From Streptomyces bluensis (lineage in GTDB: Bacteria > Actinomycetota > Actinomycetes > Streptomycetales > Streptomycetaceae), in assembly GCF_014650715.1 (NCBI RefSeq), contig NZ_BMVM01000034.1:1-55999 (forward strand): a DNA stretch of 55,999 bases, read 5' to 3'. The translations under genes were made by a program, and so were the position numbers. Below the pieces are notes generated by a model, which had not been told where the DNA came from, did not search any database, and was given only the letters and a program-made list of their open reading frames with translations. This document shows, piece by piece, positions 7,883 through 16,246 of this stretch. The first letter of the stretch is position 1. Each line of letters begins with the position of its first letter.

Positions 7883-8880
7883 CCACCGCCCTGCTGCGCA
7901 CCGCCGAAGCACTGCACGCACGCGCACGCGTGGGCCGCCGTGCCGTCGTGATGACCATGGGAGCCCTGCACGAGGGTCACGCCACGCTGATCCGCACCGC
8001 GCGCGAGATCGCGGGCCGCGACGGCGAGGTGGTCGTCACCGTCTTCGTGAACCCCCTGCAGTTCGGCGCGGGCGAGGACCTCGACCGCTACCCGCGCACC
8101 CTTGACGCCGACCTCAAGATCGCCGAACAGGCGGGCGCCGACGCGGTGTTCGCGCCCTTCGCGGACGAGGTCTACCCCGGCGGCGAGCCCCAGGTGCGGA
8201 TCTCCGCCGGCCCCATGGGGGAGCGCCTGGAGGGCGCCTCGCGGCCCGGACACTTCGACGGCGTGCTCACCGTCGTCGCGAAGCTGCTGCACCTCACCCG
8301 GCCCGACGTGGCCCTCTACGGGCAGAAGGACGCCCAGCAGCTCGCCCTGATCCGCCGCATGGTGCGGGACCTGAACTTCGGCGTGGAGATCGTCGGCGTG
8401 CCGACCGTCCGCGAGGAGGACGGCCTGGCCCTGTCCAGCCGCAACCGCTACTTGTCCGCCGTCGAGCGCCGCACGGCCCTCGCGCTCTCCCAGGCCCTGT
8501 TCGCGGGGCGCGACCGGCACGCCGCCCAGGAGGCCCTGCGCGCTCGGGCCCGGGAGGTGCCCGCCACGCGCGCGCGTGCGGAGGCCCTCAGCGCCATCGG
8601 CGAGTCCCGCGCCGCCGCCGACGCGCACGCCGTCGCGAAGGCCGCCCCGGCCACCACGTCGGTCCCCGCCGACGTCGTCGCGGCCGCCCGCATCGTCCTT
8701 GAGGACGCCGCACGCCTGAAACCGCCGCTGGAAGTCGACTACCTGGCTCTGGTCGACCCGTCCGACTTCACCGAGATCTCCGACGGCTTCACCGGTGAGG
8801 CCGTCCTCGCCGTCGCCGCCCGGGTCGGCACGACCCGGCTGATCGACAACCTGCCCCTCACCTTCGGAGCCGCCTCGTGA
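7879..8880 (+). CDS. panC: Pantoate--beta-alanine ligase PanC
   Basis: 333-residue cytoplasmic enzyme that joins pantoate to beta-alanine with ATP to make pantothenate. The nucleotide-binding signature is clear: VVMTMGALHEGHATLI (HxGH type), VFVNPLQFGAGEDLDRYPRT, FYDGVLTVV-like HFDGVLTVVAKLLHLTRPDVALYGQKDAQQLALIRRMVRDLN, and the KMSKS-equivalent ALSSRNRYL. About 40 residues longer than E. coli PanC because of an Ala-rich insert (about 210-260). It overlaps nadB by 4 bp (GTGA). Confidence 0.97.
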   Translation: MTTALLRTAEALHARARVGRRAVVMTMGALHEGHATLIRTAREIAGRDGEVVVTVFVNPLQFGAGEDLDRYPRTLDADLKIAEQAGADAVFAPFADEVYPGGEPQVRISAGPMGERLEGASRPGHFDGVLTVVAKLLHLTRPDVALYGQKDAQQLALIRRMVRDLNFGVEIVGVPTVREEDGLALSSRNRYLSAVERRTALALSQALFAGRDRHAAQEALRARAREVPATRARAEALSAIGESRAAADAHAVAKAAPATTSVPADVVAAARIVLEDAARLKPPLEVDYLALVDPSDFTEISDGFTGEAVLAVAARVGTTRLIDNLPLTFGAAS

Positions 8881-10709
8881 CCACCAGCACAGGCACGACC
8901 AACACCGGCATACGACTCCACGCCCCCGCCCCCGGATGGGCGATCACCGCGGACGTCGTGGTCGTCGGCTCGGGCGTCGCCGGCCTGACCGCGGCACTGC
9001 GCTGCGAGGCCGCCGGCCTGAACACCGTCGTCGTCACCAAGGCCCGCCTCGACGACGGCTCCACCCGCTGGGCGCAGGGCGGCATAGCGGCGGCCCTGGG
9101 CGAGGGCGACACCCCTGAGCAGCACCTCGACGACACCCTGGTCGCGGGTGCGGGCCTGTGCGACGAGGACGCCGTCCGTCTTCTCGTCACCGAGGGCCCC
9201 GCCGCCGTACGCCGGCTGATCGACACGGGAGCGCGGTTCGACGAGTCCTCCGAAGGAGCACTGGAGCTGACCCGCGAGGGCGGCCACCACCGCCGCCGCA
9301 TCGCGCACGCGGGGGGCGACGCGACCGGCGCGGAGATCTCCCGGGCGCTCGTCGAGGCCGTCAACGAAGCGATTGAGGCCGTCAACGAAGCAAGGACGTC
9401 GGGCACGCGCACGCGTGGACTGCGCACCATCGAGAACGCGCTCGTCCTGGACCTCCTCACCGACGCCGACGGCCGCACCGCGGGCGTGACCCTGCACGTC
9501 ATGGGCGAGGGCCAGCACGACGGCGTCGGCGCCGTGCACGCGCCCGCCGTGGTCCTCGCGACCGGCGGCATGGGCCAGGTCTTCTCGGCGACCACCAACC
9601 CGTCCGTGTCCACGGGCGACGGCGTGGCGCTCGCCCTGCGCGCGGGTGCCGAGGTCAGCGACCTGGAGTTCGTGCAGTTCCACCCCACGGTGCTGTTCCT
9701 CGGCCCGGACGCGGAGGGCCAGCAGCCGCTGGTCTCCGAGGCGGTCCGCGGAGAGGGCGCCCACCTGGTCGACGCGCACGGCACGCGCTTCATGACCGGG
9801 CAGCACGAACTGGCCGAGCTCGCCCCCCGGGACATCGTCGCCAAGGGCATCACGCGCCGTATGCAGGAGCTGGGCGCCGAGCACATGTACCTGGACGCGC
9901 GGCACTTCGGTGCCGCCATGTGGGAGCACCGTTTCCCGACGATCCTCGCCGCCTGCCGCGCGCACGGCATCGACCCGGTCACCGAACCCGTCCCGGTCGC
10001 CCCGGCGGCCCACTACGCCTCCGGGGGCGTCCGCACGGACTCACGGGGCCGGACGACCGTACCGGGCCTGTACGCGTGCGGAGAGGTCGCCTGCACGGGC
10101 GTCCACGGCGCCAACCGGCTCGCCTCCAACTCCCTCCTGGAGGGCCTCGTCTACGCCGAGCGCATCGCCGCCGACATCGCCGCGAGCCACGCGGAGAACG
10201 GCCTCCACGCGCGCGTGCCGCAGCCCGTCCCGTACCCGCAGAAGCCCGAGCACCCGCTGCTGGAGCCGGAGGCACGGTTCGCGATCCAGCGGATCATGAG
10301 TCAGGGCGCGGGCGTCCTGCGTTCGGCGGCGTCCCTGTCGGCCGCGGCCGAGGCCCTCGACCAGCTGCACACCGACGCACGTGACGCCCTCGACGAGAAC
10401 GGCAAGACGGCCGAGCCCGGCGTCGACACCTGGGAGACCACCAACCTGCTGTGCGTGGCCCGTGTCCTGGTCGCCGCCGCCCGGCGGCGCGAGGAGACGC
10501 GCGGCTGCCACTGGCGCGAGGACCACGCCGACCGCGACGACACCCACTGGCGCCGCCATATCGTCGTACGGCTGAATCCCGACCGCGCACTGGCCGTACG
10601 GACCACGGACACCCCAGACTTCCCCCCGACCGCCCCCCGGACCCCCGACCCGGCTCGAACCGGGGGCACCTCCACGCACCGGCCCGAGCGCCTTCCCCAG
10701 GAGCAGTGA
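8877..10709 (+). CDS. nadB: L-aspartate oxidase NadB
   Basis: 610-residue FAD enzyme that oxidises L-aspartate to iminoaspartate, the first step of de novo NAD synthesis. Features: FAD-binding VVVGSGVAGLTAALRCEAAG near the N-terminus, STRWAQGGIAAALG, HRRRIAHAGGDATG, LEFVQFHPT, VRGEGAHLVD, and the substrate/FAD region THYASGGVRTD-like AHYASGGVRTDSRGRTTVPGLYACGEVACTGVHGANRLASNSLLEGLV. Residues about 160-172 repeat EAVNEA(I) through a 21-bp duplication at 9355-9395. The last ~35 residues are a Pro/Thr-rich tail absent from most NadB proteins. The GTG start overlaps the panC stop, and nadC begins 7 bp downstream. Confidence 0.97.
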   Translation: MTTSTGTTNTGIRLHAPAPGWAITADVVVVGSGVAGLTAALRCEAAGLNTVVVTKARLDDGSTRWAQGGIAAALGEGDTPEQHLDDTLVAGAGLCDEDAVRLLVTEGPAAVRRLIDTGARFDESSEGALELTREGGHHRRRIAHAGGDATGAEISRALVEAVNEAIEAVNEARTSGTRTRGLRTIENALVLDLLTDADGRTAGVTLHVMGEGQHDGVGAVHAPAVVLATGGMGQVFSATTNPSVSTGDGVALALRAGAEVSDLEFVQFHPTVLFLGPDAEGQQPLVSEAVRGEGAHLVDAHGTRFMTGQHELAELAPRDIVAKGITRRMQELGAEHMYLDARHFGAAMWEHRFPTILAACRAHGIDPVTEPVPVAPAAHYASGGVRTDSRGRTTVPGLYACGEVACTGVHGANRLASNSLLEGLVYAERIAADIAASHAENGLHARVPQPVPYPQKPEHPLLEPEARFAIQRIMSQGAGVLRSAASLSAAAEALDQLHTDARDALDENGKTAEPGVDTWETTNLLCVARVLVAAARRREETRGCHWREDHADRDDTHWRRHIVVRLNPDRALAVRTTDTPDFPPTAPRTPDPARTGGTSTHRPERLPQEQ

Positions 10710-10716
10710 CGTTCAA

Positions 10717-11706
10717 GTGAGTACCCCCGACCTTCCCCTCGCCCAGAGCGGCGGCTGCGGCGACGGCTGTGCCTGCGGCACGGACCCCGACGCGGACGCG
10801 CTGGAGTCGTACATGGAGTGCGGCCTCGACCCCGCGCTCGCCGAGCTCCTCGCCGACGCCGGGCTCGACCCGGTGGAGGTCGAGGACATCGCCAACGTGG
10901 CGATCCAGGAGGACCTCGACCACGGCGTCGACGTCACCACCGTCGCCACCATTCCCGAGGAGGCCCGCGCCACCGCCGACTTCACCGCCCGCGAGGCCGG
11001 CGTCGTGGCGGGCCTGAGGGTCGCCGAGGCGGTCCTGTCGGTGGTGTGCACGGACGAGTTCGAGGTCGAGCGCCATGTGGACGACGGCGACCGGGTGGAG
11101 GCGGGACAGACGCTCCTGTCGGTCACGACCCGCACCCGAGACCTCCTCACGGCCGAGCGCAGCGCCCTGAACCTGCTGTGCCGGCTGTCCGGCATCGCGA
11201 CCGCCACGCGCGCGTGGGCGGACGTCCTCCAGGGCACCAAGGCGAAGGTCCGGGACACGAGGAAGACGACCCCGGGCCTGCGCTCCCTGGAGAAGTTCGC
11301 GGTGCGCTGCGGCGGGGGAGTCAACCACCGCATGTCGCTGTCGGACGCGGCCCTCGTCAAGGACAACCACGTGGTCGCCGCCGGCGGCGTCGCGCAGGCC
11401 TTCAAGGCGGTCCGGGAGGAGTTCCCGGACGTGCCGATCGAGGTCGAGGTCGACACGCTGCACCAGCTGCGCGAGGTGGTGGACGCGGGCGCCGACCTGA
11501 TCCTTCTGGACAACTTCACCCCCGGCGAGTGCGAGGAGGCCGTGGCCCTCGTGGGCGGCCGCGCGCTGCTGGAGGCGTCGGGTCGCCTCACGCTGGAGAA
11601 CGCGAAGGCGTACGCGGAGACGGGCGTCGACTACCTGGCGGTGGGGGCCCTCACGCACTCCTCGCCCATCCTGGACATCGGCCTGGACCTGCGAGCGGCG
11701 GAGTAG
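10717..11706 (+). CDS. nadC: Nicotinate-nucleotide pyrophosphorylase (carboxylating) NadC
   Basis: 329-residue quinolinate phosphoribosyltransferase that turns quinolinate and PRPP into nicotinate mononucleotide. Recognisable segments are AIQEDLDHGVDVTTVATIP, LNLLCRLSGIATATRAW, VRDTRKTTPGLRSLEKFAVRCGGGVNHRMSLSDAALVKDNH, IEVEVDTLHQL, ILLDNFTP and EASGRLTLENAKAYAETGVDYLAVGALTHS. The N-terminal ~50 residues include a Cys-containing CGDGCACG stretch that is extra relative to short NadC proteins. nadA is not in this window. Confidence 0.97.
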   Translation: MSTPDLPLAQSGGCGDGCACGTDPDADALESYMECGLDPALAELLADAGLDPVEVEDIANVAIQEDLDHGVDVTTVATIPEEARATADFTAREAGVVAGLRVAEAVLSVVCTDEFEVERHVDDGDRVEAGQTLLSVTTRTRDLLTAERSALNLLCRLSGIATATRAWADVLQGTKAKVRDTRKTTPGLRSLEKFAVRCGGGVNHRMSLSDAALVKDNHVVAAGGVAQAFKAVREEFPDVPIEVEVDTLHQLREVVDAGADLILLDNFTPGECEEAVALVGGRALLEASGRLTLENAKAYAETGVDYLAVGALTHSSPILDIGLDLRAAE

Positions 11707-11720
11707 GGCGGGTACGGGCC

Positions 11721-12518
11721 ATGCTGCTGACGATCGACGTAGGCAACACGCACACCGTTCTCGGCCTGTTCGACGGCGAGGACATCGTCGAACACTGGCG
11801 CATCTCCACGGACGCGCGCCGCACCGCAGACGAGCTGGCGGTACTCCTCCAGGGCCTCATGGGGATGCATCCCCTCCTCGGGGAGGAACTGGGCGACGGC
11901 ATCGACGGGATCGCGATCTGCTCGACGGTGCCGTCCGTGCTGCACGAGCTGCGGGAGGTGACGCGCCGGTACTACGGCGACGTGCCGGCGGTGCTGGTCG
12001 AGCCGGGCGTGAAGACAGGTGTGCCGATCCTCACGGACAACCCCAAGGAGGTCGGAGCCGACCGCATCATCAACGCGGTGGCGGCGGCCGAGATCTACGG
12101 CGGTCCGGCGATCGTCGTCGACTTCGGTACGGCGACGACGTTCGACGCGGTCAGTGCGCGCGGGGAGTACGTCGGCGGGGTCATCGCCCCCGGCATCGAG
12201 ATCTCCGTCGAGGCACTCGGCGTCAAGGGAGCCCAGTTGCGCAAGATCGAGGTGGCCCGGCCGAGGAGCGTGATCGGCAAGAACACGGTCGAGGCGATGC
12301 AGGCGGGCATCATCTACGGTTTCGCCGGCCAGATCGACGGAGTGGTGAGCCGGATGGCCCGTGAGCTCGCGGACGACCCCGATGACGTCACGGTCATCGC
12401 CACGGGCGGGCTGGCGCCCATGGTCCTGGGCGAGTCGTCCGTGATCGACGAACACGAGCCGTGGCTGACGCTGATCGGTTTGCGCCTGGTGTACGAGCGG
12501 AACGTGTCGCGTATGTGA
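11721..12518 (+). CDS. coaX: Type III pantothenate kinase CoaX
   Basis: 265-residue kinase of the acetate/sugar kinase-Hsp70 fold that phosphorylates pantothenate, the first committed step to CoA. Features: phosphate-1 motif LLTIDVGNTHTVLGLFDGE, the substrate/phosphate-2 region NPKEVGADRIINAVAA, IVVDFGTATTFDAVS, GGVIAPGIEIS and VIATGGLAPMV. It lies 14 bp after nadC in the same operon, so pantothenate made by PanC is used by the last gene of the same transcript. Confidence 0.96.
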   Translation: MLLTIDVGNTHTVLGLFDGEDIVEHWRISTDARRTADELAVLLQGLMGMHPLLGEELGDGIDGIAICSTVPSVLHELREVTRRYYGDVPAVLVEPGVKTGVPILTDNPKEVGADRIINAVAAAEIYGGPAIVVDFGTATTFDAVSARGEYVGGVIAPGIEISVEALGVKGAQLRKIEVARPRSVIGKNTVEAMQAGIIYGFAGQIDGVVSRMARELADDPDDVTVIATGGLAPMVLGESSVIDEHEPWLTLIGLRLVYERNVSRM

Positions 12519-12524
12519 CGGCGG

Positions 12525-12700
12525 GTGAATCCAGCCCCTCCGGCGTTTGAGGAGCGGGGGTCCGGGGGCCGGCCCCCGAAGACGGGGTCCGGGGCGGAGC
12601 CCCGAAGCGCTGGGGGCCCAGGGGGGCGGAGCCGGCGGGGTCGAAGGGGCGGAGCCCCCTGGGGAGGGGGACGGGTAGGGGCGGCGGGGGCGAAAACCGC
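12525..12700. repeat. Streptomyces dispersed GC-rich intergenic repeat
   Basis: Begins with CCAGCCCCTCCGGCGTTTG (12533-12551) followed by AGGAGCGGGG and alternating blocks of GGGGCGGAGCCCC type, with short inverted repeats such as GGGGGCCGGCCCCC. From memory this element recurs between genes in many Streptomyces genomes. It follows coaX directly and may also end transcription. A weaker related stretch lies at 53410-53470. The 281-bp gap up to 12799 holds nothing else clear. Confidence 0.65.
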
Positions 12701-12799
12701 CCGCCCGTGCCACGGACGCGCCGCACCCACCTGAGTGGCTCCCCACGCCACGCACCCCCACGCCGCCGCTTTTGTCTGATTAGCGCGTATCGTCGAAGC

Positions 12800-13570
12800 A
12801 TGCCCACGCCCTACGGATCCCGCGGCGCCATGGCGTTCGGCACGGAGGAGCTGCGTGTGCTCCGCCGGGCTCTCGCCCTCGCCCTCAAGCCCAGCTCCGC
12901 CACCGCGGAGGACGTCCAGGACTGCCTTCGGCTCGCCCGGTCCGTCGACGAGGCCGCCCGCGAGAGCGCCCGGCTGAGGGCCTTCCTGCTGGCCGACCTC
13001 GCCCGCTACCGTGCCGCGCTCCCGGGCACCGCCACGGGCTATCTCGCGCTCCTGGGCGACGCCCTGGGCGCCGGCCACCGGCCCACCGCGGACGACCTCG
13101 CCGCCCTGCGCGCCCTGCGCGGCAACCCCACCGCGGCCGCCCTCCTGGACCGCTGCCTTGATCGCCGTGCCGTCCCCGCGCAGCAGGACGCCGAGCCCCG
13201 CGTCCGTACGGAACCCGAGACGGCCACCACGGCAGCCGCCCCCACCGTTCCGGCGTCCCGTACCCGGCTCACCGCCCTCCCCGGAGGCCTCTGCGACCTC
13301 TCCGACGGCACGCGCGCGCGTGCCGCCGCGCAGGAGCCCGCCGGCCGCCCCGCGGACAAGCCCGCCCGGCCCGCCCGCCCGGCGCAGCCCACTCCCCGGC
13401 CCGCCCGCCCGGCGCAGCCCGCCGAGAAGCCGGCCCCCTCGCCGCAGCCCAAGGCTCCGAGCCCGAGCCCGAGTCGCCGACCGATCCCGACTCCCGGCGA
13501 GGTCTTCCCTCCCAAGCGCAAGCCCAGTCCGCCGGCGAAGCCCCAACAGCGGCAGCTGGCCGCGGGCTGA
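12800..13570 (+). CDS. Protein of unknown function with a Pro/Ala-rich C-terminal tail
   Basis: 256-residue protein, taking the ATG at 12800. Residues 1-130 are a helical domain (ELRVLRRALALALKPSSATAEDVQDCLRLARSVDEAARES) without a known motif. Residues 130-256 are low-complexity Pro/Ala/Lys with repeats of the type PARPAQP, and end in PPKRKPSPPAKPQQRQ. No signal peptide or membrane helix. The tail suggests a disordered arm. The helical domain looks conserved-type, since codon bias is normal there, but its role is not known. Confidence 0.75.
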   Translation: MPTPYGSRGAMAFGTEELRVLRRALALALKPSSATAEDVQDCLRLARSVDEAARESARLRAFLLADLARYRAALPGTATGYLALLGDALGAGHRPTADDLAALRALRGNPTAAALLDRCLDRRAVPAQQDAEPRVRTEPETATTAAAPTVPASRTRLTALPGGLCDLSDGTRARAAAQEPAGRPADKPARPARPAQPTPRPARPAQPAEKPAPSPQPKAPSPSPSRRPIPTPGEVFPPKRKPSPPAKPQQRQLAAG

Positions 13571-13649
13571 GCTCCCCTCAACCCGACCGGGGCCCACCCG
13601 ACCGGGGCCCGACCGGGGCCCTCCGGACCCCCCTGGCTACTCTGGACGC

Positions 13650-13835
13650 ATGGACTACGTCTCCGCGCTCCTGCCCCCCGTAGTGATGGCCGCGTTCTTC
13701 ATCGGCGTGATCGTGACGATGGTGAAGTCCCAGGGTGGCGCCAACAAGGCCAAGGAGGACGCGGCCGTCGACGCCGCCCTCGCCCGCGCGGAGAGCGCCC
13801 GGCAGACCTCCAAGGGTGACGACGCTCAGAGCTGA
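13650..13835 (+). CDS. Small single-span membrane protein
   Basis: 61-residue protein: MDYVSALLPPVVMAAFFIGVIVTMVKSQGG, one transmembrane helix at about 5-26, then an acidic/Ala-rich cytoplasmic helix (KAKEDAAVDAALARAESARQ). No function is recognised. A strong hairpin plus U-tract at 13855-13898 ends its transcript. Confidence 0.75.
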   Translation: MDYVSALLPPVVMAAFFIGVIVTMVKSQGGANKAKEDAAVDAALARAESARQTSKGDDAQS

Positions 13836-13854
13836 AACCCGGGGGCCTCTCATC

Positions 13855-13898
13855 GGCGTGCGACTCATCTGCTTTTCGAGTCGTACGCCCTTTTTGTT
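13855..13898 (+). terminator. Intrinsic terminator
   Basis: Stem GGCGTGCGACTC (13855-13866) pairs with GAGTCGTACGCC (13878-13889), 12 bp with one G-U pair and an 11-nt loop, followed by CTTTTTGTT. This is one of the few textbook U-tract terminators in the window. It insulates the BlaI-type gene, which has its own -10 candidate TATGGT at 13920-13925. Confidence 0.85.
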
Positions 13899-13933
13899 CC
13901 GCTTCTCCTGCTCTCCCGCTATGGTGTCGAGTT

Positions 13934-14476
13934 GTGCCTCGCCCATTGGGAGAACTCGAAGACGCGGTCATGACGCGGGTGTGGAAGTGGAACCGCCCGG
14001 TGACCGTTCGAGAAGTCCTGGAAGACCTTCAGCGGGAGCGGTCCATCGCATACACCACGGTGATGACCGTTCTGGACAATCTCCATCAGAAGGGCTGGGT
14101 GCGACGCGAGGCCGAAGGCCGCGCCTATCGATATGAGGCGGTCTCAACTCGTGCCTCCTACGCGGCTGCTCTGATGAACGAAGCCTGGTCGCGGAGCGAC
14201 AACCCCGCGGCCGCTCTCGTCGCCTTCTTCGGCATGATGAGCGAGGAACAGCGACAGGCGCTCCACGACGCCGTCCGTATCGTGCAAGGTCCCGGGCCCG
14301 GGGAAACGGCCGCTGCTCCGGTCGATACAGCCCGTGAAGCCGCAGCCGATACCACCGGCGAAGCCGTGGCTGATACCTCCGCCGAAACCGGCGGCGAATC
14401 GTCGGACGAAACAGCGGCACCCCCCAAGGGCCCCGATGAGAACCCCGCCTCGGCGCAGGGCGGCACCGGGCGATAG
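13934..14476 (+). CDS. BlaI/MecI/CopY-family transcriptional repressor
   Basis: 180-residue regulator. The N-terminal winged helix is typical: LGELEDAVMTRVWKWNRPVTVREVLEDLQRERSIAYTTVMTVLDNLHQKGWVRREAEGRAYRYEAV (about 4-70). The dimerisation helix follows (SYAAALMNEAWSRSDNPAAALVAFFGMMSEEQRQAL). The last ~55 residues are a Thr/Ala/Asp-rich tail with repeats (AADTTGEAVADTSAE). No BlaR1-type sensor protease is adjacent, so the repressor is an orphan here. A TATGGT -10 hexamer 8 bp before the GTG suggests a leaderless mRNA. Confidence 0.9.
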   Translation: MPRPLGELEDAVMTRVWKWNRPVTVREVLEDLQRERSIAYTTVMTVLDNLHQKGWVRREAEGRAYRYEAVSTRASYAAALMNEAWSRSDNPAAALVAFFGMMSEEQRQALHDAVRIVQGPGPGETAAAPVDTAREAAADTTGEAVADTSAETGGESSDETAAPPKGPDENPASAQGGTGR

Positions 14477-14485
14477 CGTCCGGTC

Positions 14486-15019
14486 ATGCCAGCGACGAGC
14501 CCTGAAGCCACCGCGAAAGCCATCACCGTCCGACGGGCCAGGACCAGCGATGTCCCGCATGTGCGCGGCCTGCTCGACGACTACGTCCGCCGGGGCATCC
14601 TGCTCGACAAAGCGACCGTCACGCTTTACGAGGACATCCAGGAGTTCTGGGTCGCGGAACGCGATGACAACGCCCAGGTGGTGGGGTGCGGTGCCCTGCA
14701 CGTCATGTGGGAAGACCTCGCGGAAGTCCGCACCCTCGCGGTGAACCCCGAGGCCAGGGGGTTGGGCGTCGGTCACCAGTTGCTGCGGAAGTTGCTGCAC
14801 ACCGCCCGCTGGTTGGGTGTTCGCCGGGTTTTCTGTCTGACCTTCGAAGTCGAGTTCTTCGCGAAGCACGGCTTCGTGGAGATCGGCGAGACTCCGGTCG
14901 ACCGGGATGTCTACGCGGAGCTGCTGCGTTCCTATGACGAGGGCGTGGCGGAGTTCCTCGGTCTCGAACGAGTGAAACCGAACACCTTGGGTAACAGTCG
15001 CATGCTTCTGCATCTGTGA
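14486..15019 (+). CDS. argA: Amino-acid N-acetyltransferase (ArgA-like GNAT)
   Basis: 177-residue GNAT protein matching the short actinobacterial N-acetylglutamate synthase type, which acetylates L-glutamate with acetyl-CoA at the start of arginine synthesis. Visible: VRRARTSDVPHVRGLLDDYVRRGILLDK at the N-terminus, CGALHVMWEDLAEVRTLAVNPEARGLGVGHQLLRKLL (acetyl-CoA-binding motif A, RGLGVG) and RVFCLTFEVEFFAKHGFVEI. It lacks the amino-acid-kinase domain of E. coli ArgA, as usual for this type. It starts 9 bp after the BlaI-type gene and is probably cotranscribed. Confidence 0.88.
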   Translation: MPATSPEATAKAITVRRARTSDVPHVRGLLDDYVRRGILLDKATVTLYEDIQEFWVAERDDNAQVVGCGALHVMWEDLAEVRTLAVNPEARGLGVGHQLLRKLLHTARWLGVRRVFCLTFEVEFFAKHGFVEIGETPVDRDVYAELLRSYDEGVAEFLGLERVKPNTLGNSRMLLHL

Positions 15020-15040
15020 TCGCCCGGGATCCGCACAACG

Positions 15041-15080
15041 ATCGACAGGGATCAACAGGGCTCGACAGGGATCGGCAAGT
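15041..15080. repeat. 10-bp helically phased direct repeats upstream of lsr2
   Basis: ATCGACAGGG, ATCAACAGGG, CTCGACAGGG and the start of a fourth copy (ATCGGCAAGT) follow each other with an exact 10-bp period. One period is close to one DNA helical turn, so all copies face the same side. They lie about 220-260 bp upstream of lsr2 and just after the argA-like stop. Confidence 0.8.
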
Positions 15081-15202
15081 GGTATTCCGGCGGACCTGCC
15101 ATGCCCGGGTTCCCTATGTCCGAAACGCGCACGTTTCCGGTCTTCCCCGGGTCCCTGGGTCTCTCCCAGGGGTTTGTGTTTTTCAAGGAAAAGCGGTTTG
15201 CT

Positions 15203-15231
15203 TTCCGACGTACTGCAGTACTGCATATAAC
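15203..15231 (+). promoter_or_regulatory. Candidate lsr2 promoter with a palindrome in the spacer
   Basis: TTCCGA (15203-15208), 17 bp, TATAAC (15226-15231). The perfect 12-bp palindrome GTACTGCAGTAC (15210-15221) sits inside the spacer, where a bound protein would block RNA polymerase. The rest of the 15081-15299 leader has an AT-richer patch (15178-15200) and a GCGGCCGC repeat near 15250. The promoter call is by eye. Confidence 0.45.
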
Positions 15232-15299
15232 AGGGGACTCGAAACAGCGGCCGCGGCCGCGGACCCTCGACCCTCAAGTTATCGATGAAAGGAAATCCG

Positions 15300-15635
15300 G
15301 TGGCACAGAAGGTTCAGGTCCTTCTTGTCGACGACCTCGACGGCGGCGAGGCGGACGAGACCGTGACGTTCGCGCTGGACGGCAAGACGTACGAGATCGA
15401 TCTCACGACCGACAATGCGGACAAGCTCCGCGGCCTTCTTGAGCCGTATGTGAAGGGCGGGCGTCGTACCGGAGGTCGTGCTTCGGGTGGACGTGGAAAG
15501 GCACGTGCCGCCGCGGGCGGCAGCCAGGACACCGCACAGATCCGCGCCTGGGCGAAGGAGAACGGCTACGAGGTCAACGACCGCGGCCGCGTCCCCGCGT
15601 CCATCCGCGAGGCCTACGAGAAGGCGAACGCCTGA
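15300..15635 (+). CDS. lsr2: Lsr2 nucleoid-associated protein
   Basis: 111-residue H-NS-like protein that bridges AT-rich DNA and silences foreign genes in actinobacteria. The N-terminal dimerisation domain is MAQKVQVLLVDDLDGGEADETVTFALDGKTYEIDL. A Gly/Arg/Lys-rich linker with TGGRASGGRGKARA follows. The C-terminal DNA-binding domain ends in RGRVPASIREAYEKA, with the AT-hook-like RGR. The GTG at 15300 follows an AAAGGA ribosome site. Its 3' end overlaps the end of the next gene, on the opposite strand, by 22 bp. Confidence 0.97.
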   Translation: MAQKVQVLLVDDLDGGEADETVTFALDGKTYEIDLTTDNADKLRGLLEPYVKGGRRTGGRASGGRGKARAAAGGSQDTAQIRAWAKENGYEVNDRGRVPASIREAYEKANA

Positions 15636-16246
15636 GCACACAGGCGTCGCAGTCGGATCCGGTGGCACCGCGTCGCCACCGTGTCCACGAGTCGTACGAG
15701 GTCAGGGGCGGACCCACCGCCCCCCAGCGCCGACAGGGTCGGCAGCGACAGTTCCACCTCGCATCCCGGCTCGGGGGGCCGCAGCCACAGGGCGGCCCCC
15801 TGTGAACCGGCACGGTCGCCCCGCGGAAGAGGCCGGGGCGGTGAGACCCCGCTGTGGCGGTCCGGGCGGGGCGTGGGGCGCGGGGCGCCGTGCGGCCAGG
15901 GCCGCGGGGCCTCGACATGGCCGCCCGCACCGACGGCCGTGAGGTCCAGTTCGAGGGTGCCCCAGTCGAGCCAGTCGAGCAGACCCGGAAGTTCCTCCGC
16001 GCTGCCCGCCGCGACCAGCAGCGCCATGCGCCCTCCGCACAGCGCCACCGGAGAGTCCGGGCCCAGATGCCGCAGCGCCGCGAACCCCGCCTCCGCGGGA
16101 ACGTCGAGCACATCGAAGCGCACACCCGTACTGAGTCGTACCGGCGATCCGGGCAGCGTGGCCCAGCCGAGCTCGTTCTCGTACCACTCCCGCACCCGGT
16201 CGCCCGAGTCGAGCGGACGGCGAGGGAGGGGGACGATGGAAGCCAT
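15614..16246 (-). CDS. Protein of unknown function between lsr2 and clpC
   Basis: 210-residue protein. The fold is unclear. The segments VRLSTGVRFDVLDVPAEAGFAALRHLGPDSPVALCGGRMALLVAAGSAEELPGLLDWLDW and ALWLRPPEPG resemble the N-terminal part of actinobacterial proteins annotated as bifunctional DNA primase/polymerase-like, but no catalytic motif can be named, so this is a weak lead. The C-terminus (RLVDTVATRCHRIRLRR) is basic. A gene sits at this place between lsr2 and clpC in other Streptomyces, as far as I recall. Convergent overlap with lsr2 is 22 bp. Confidence 0.7.
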   Translation of the reverse strand: MASIVPLPRRPLDSGDRVREWYENELGWATLPGSPVRLSTGVRFDVLDVPAEAGFAALRHLGPDSPVALCGGRMALLVAAGSAEELPGLLDWLDWGTLELDLTAVGAGGHVEAPRPWPHGAPRPTPRPDRHSGVSPPRPLPRGDRAGSQGAALWLRPPEPGCEVELSLPTLSALGGGGSAPDLVRLVDTVATRCHRIRLRRLCAQAFAFS

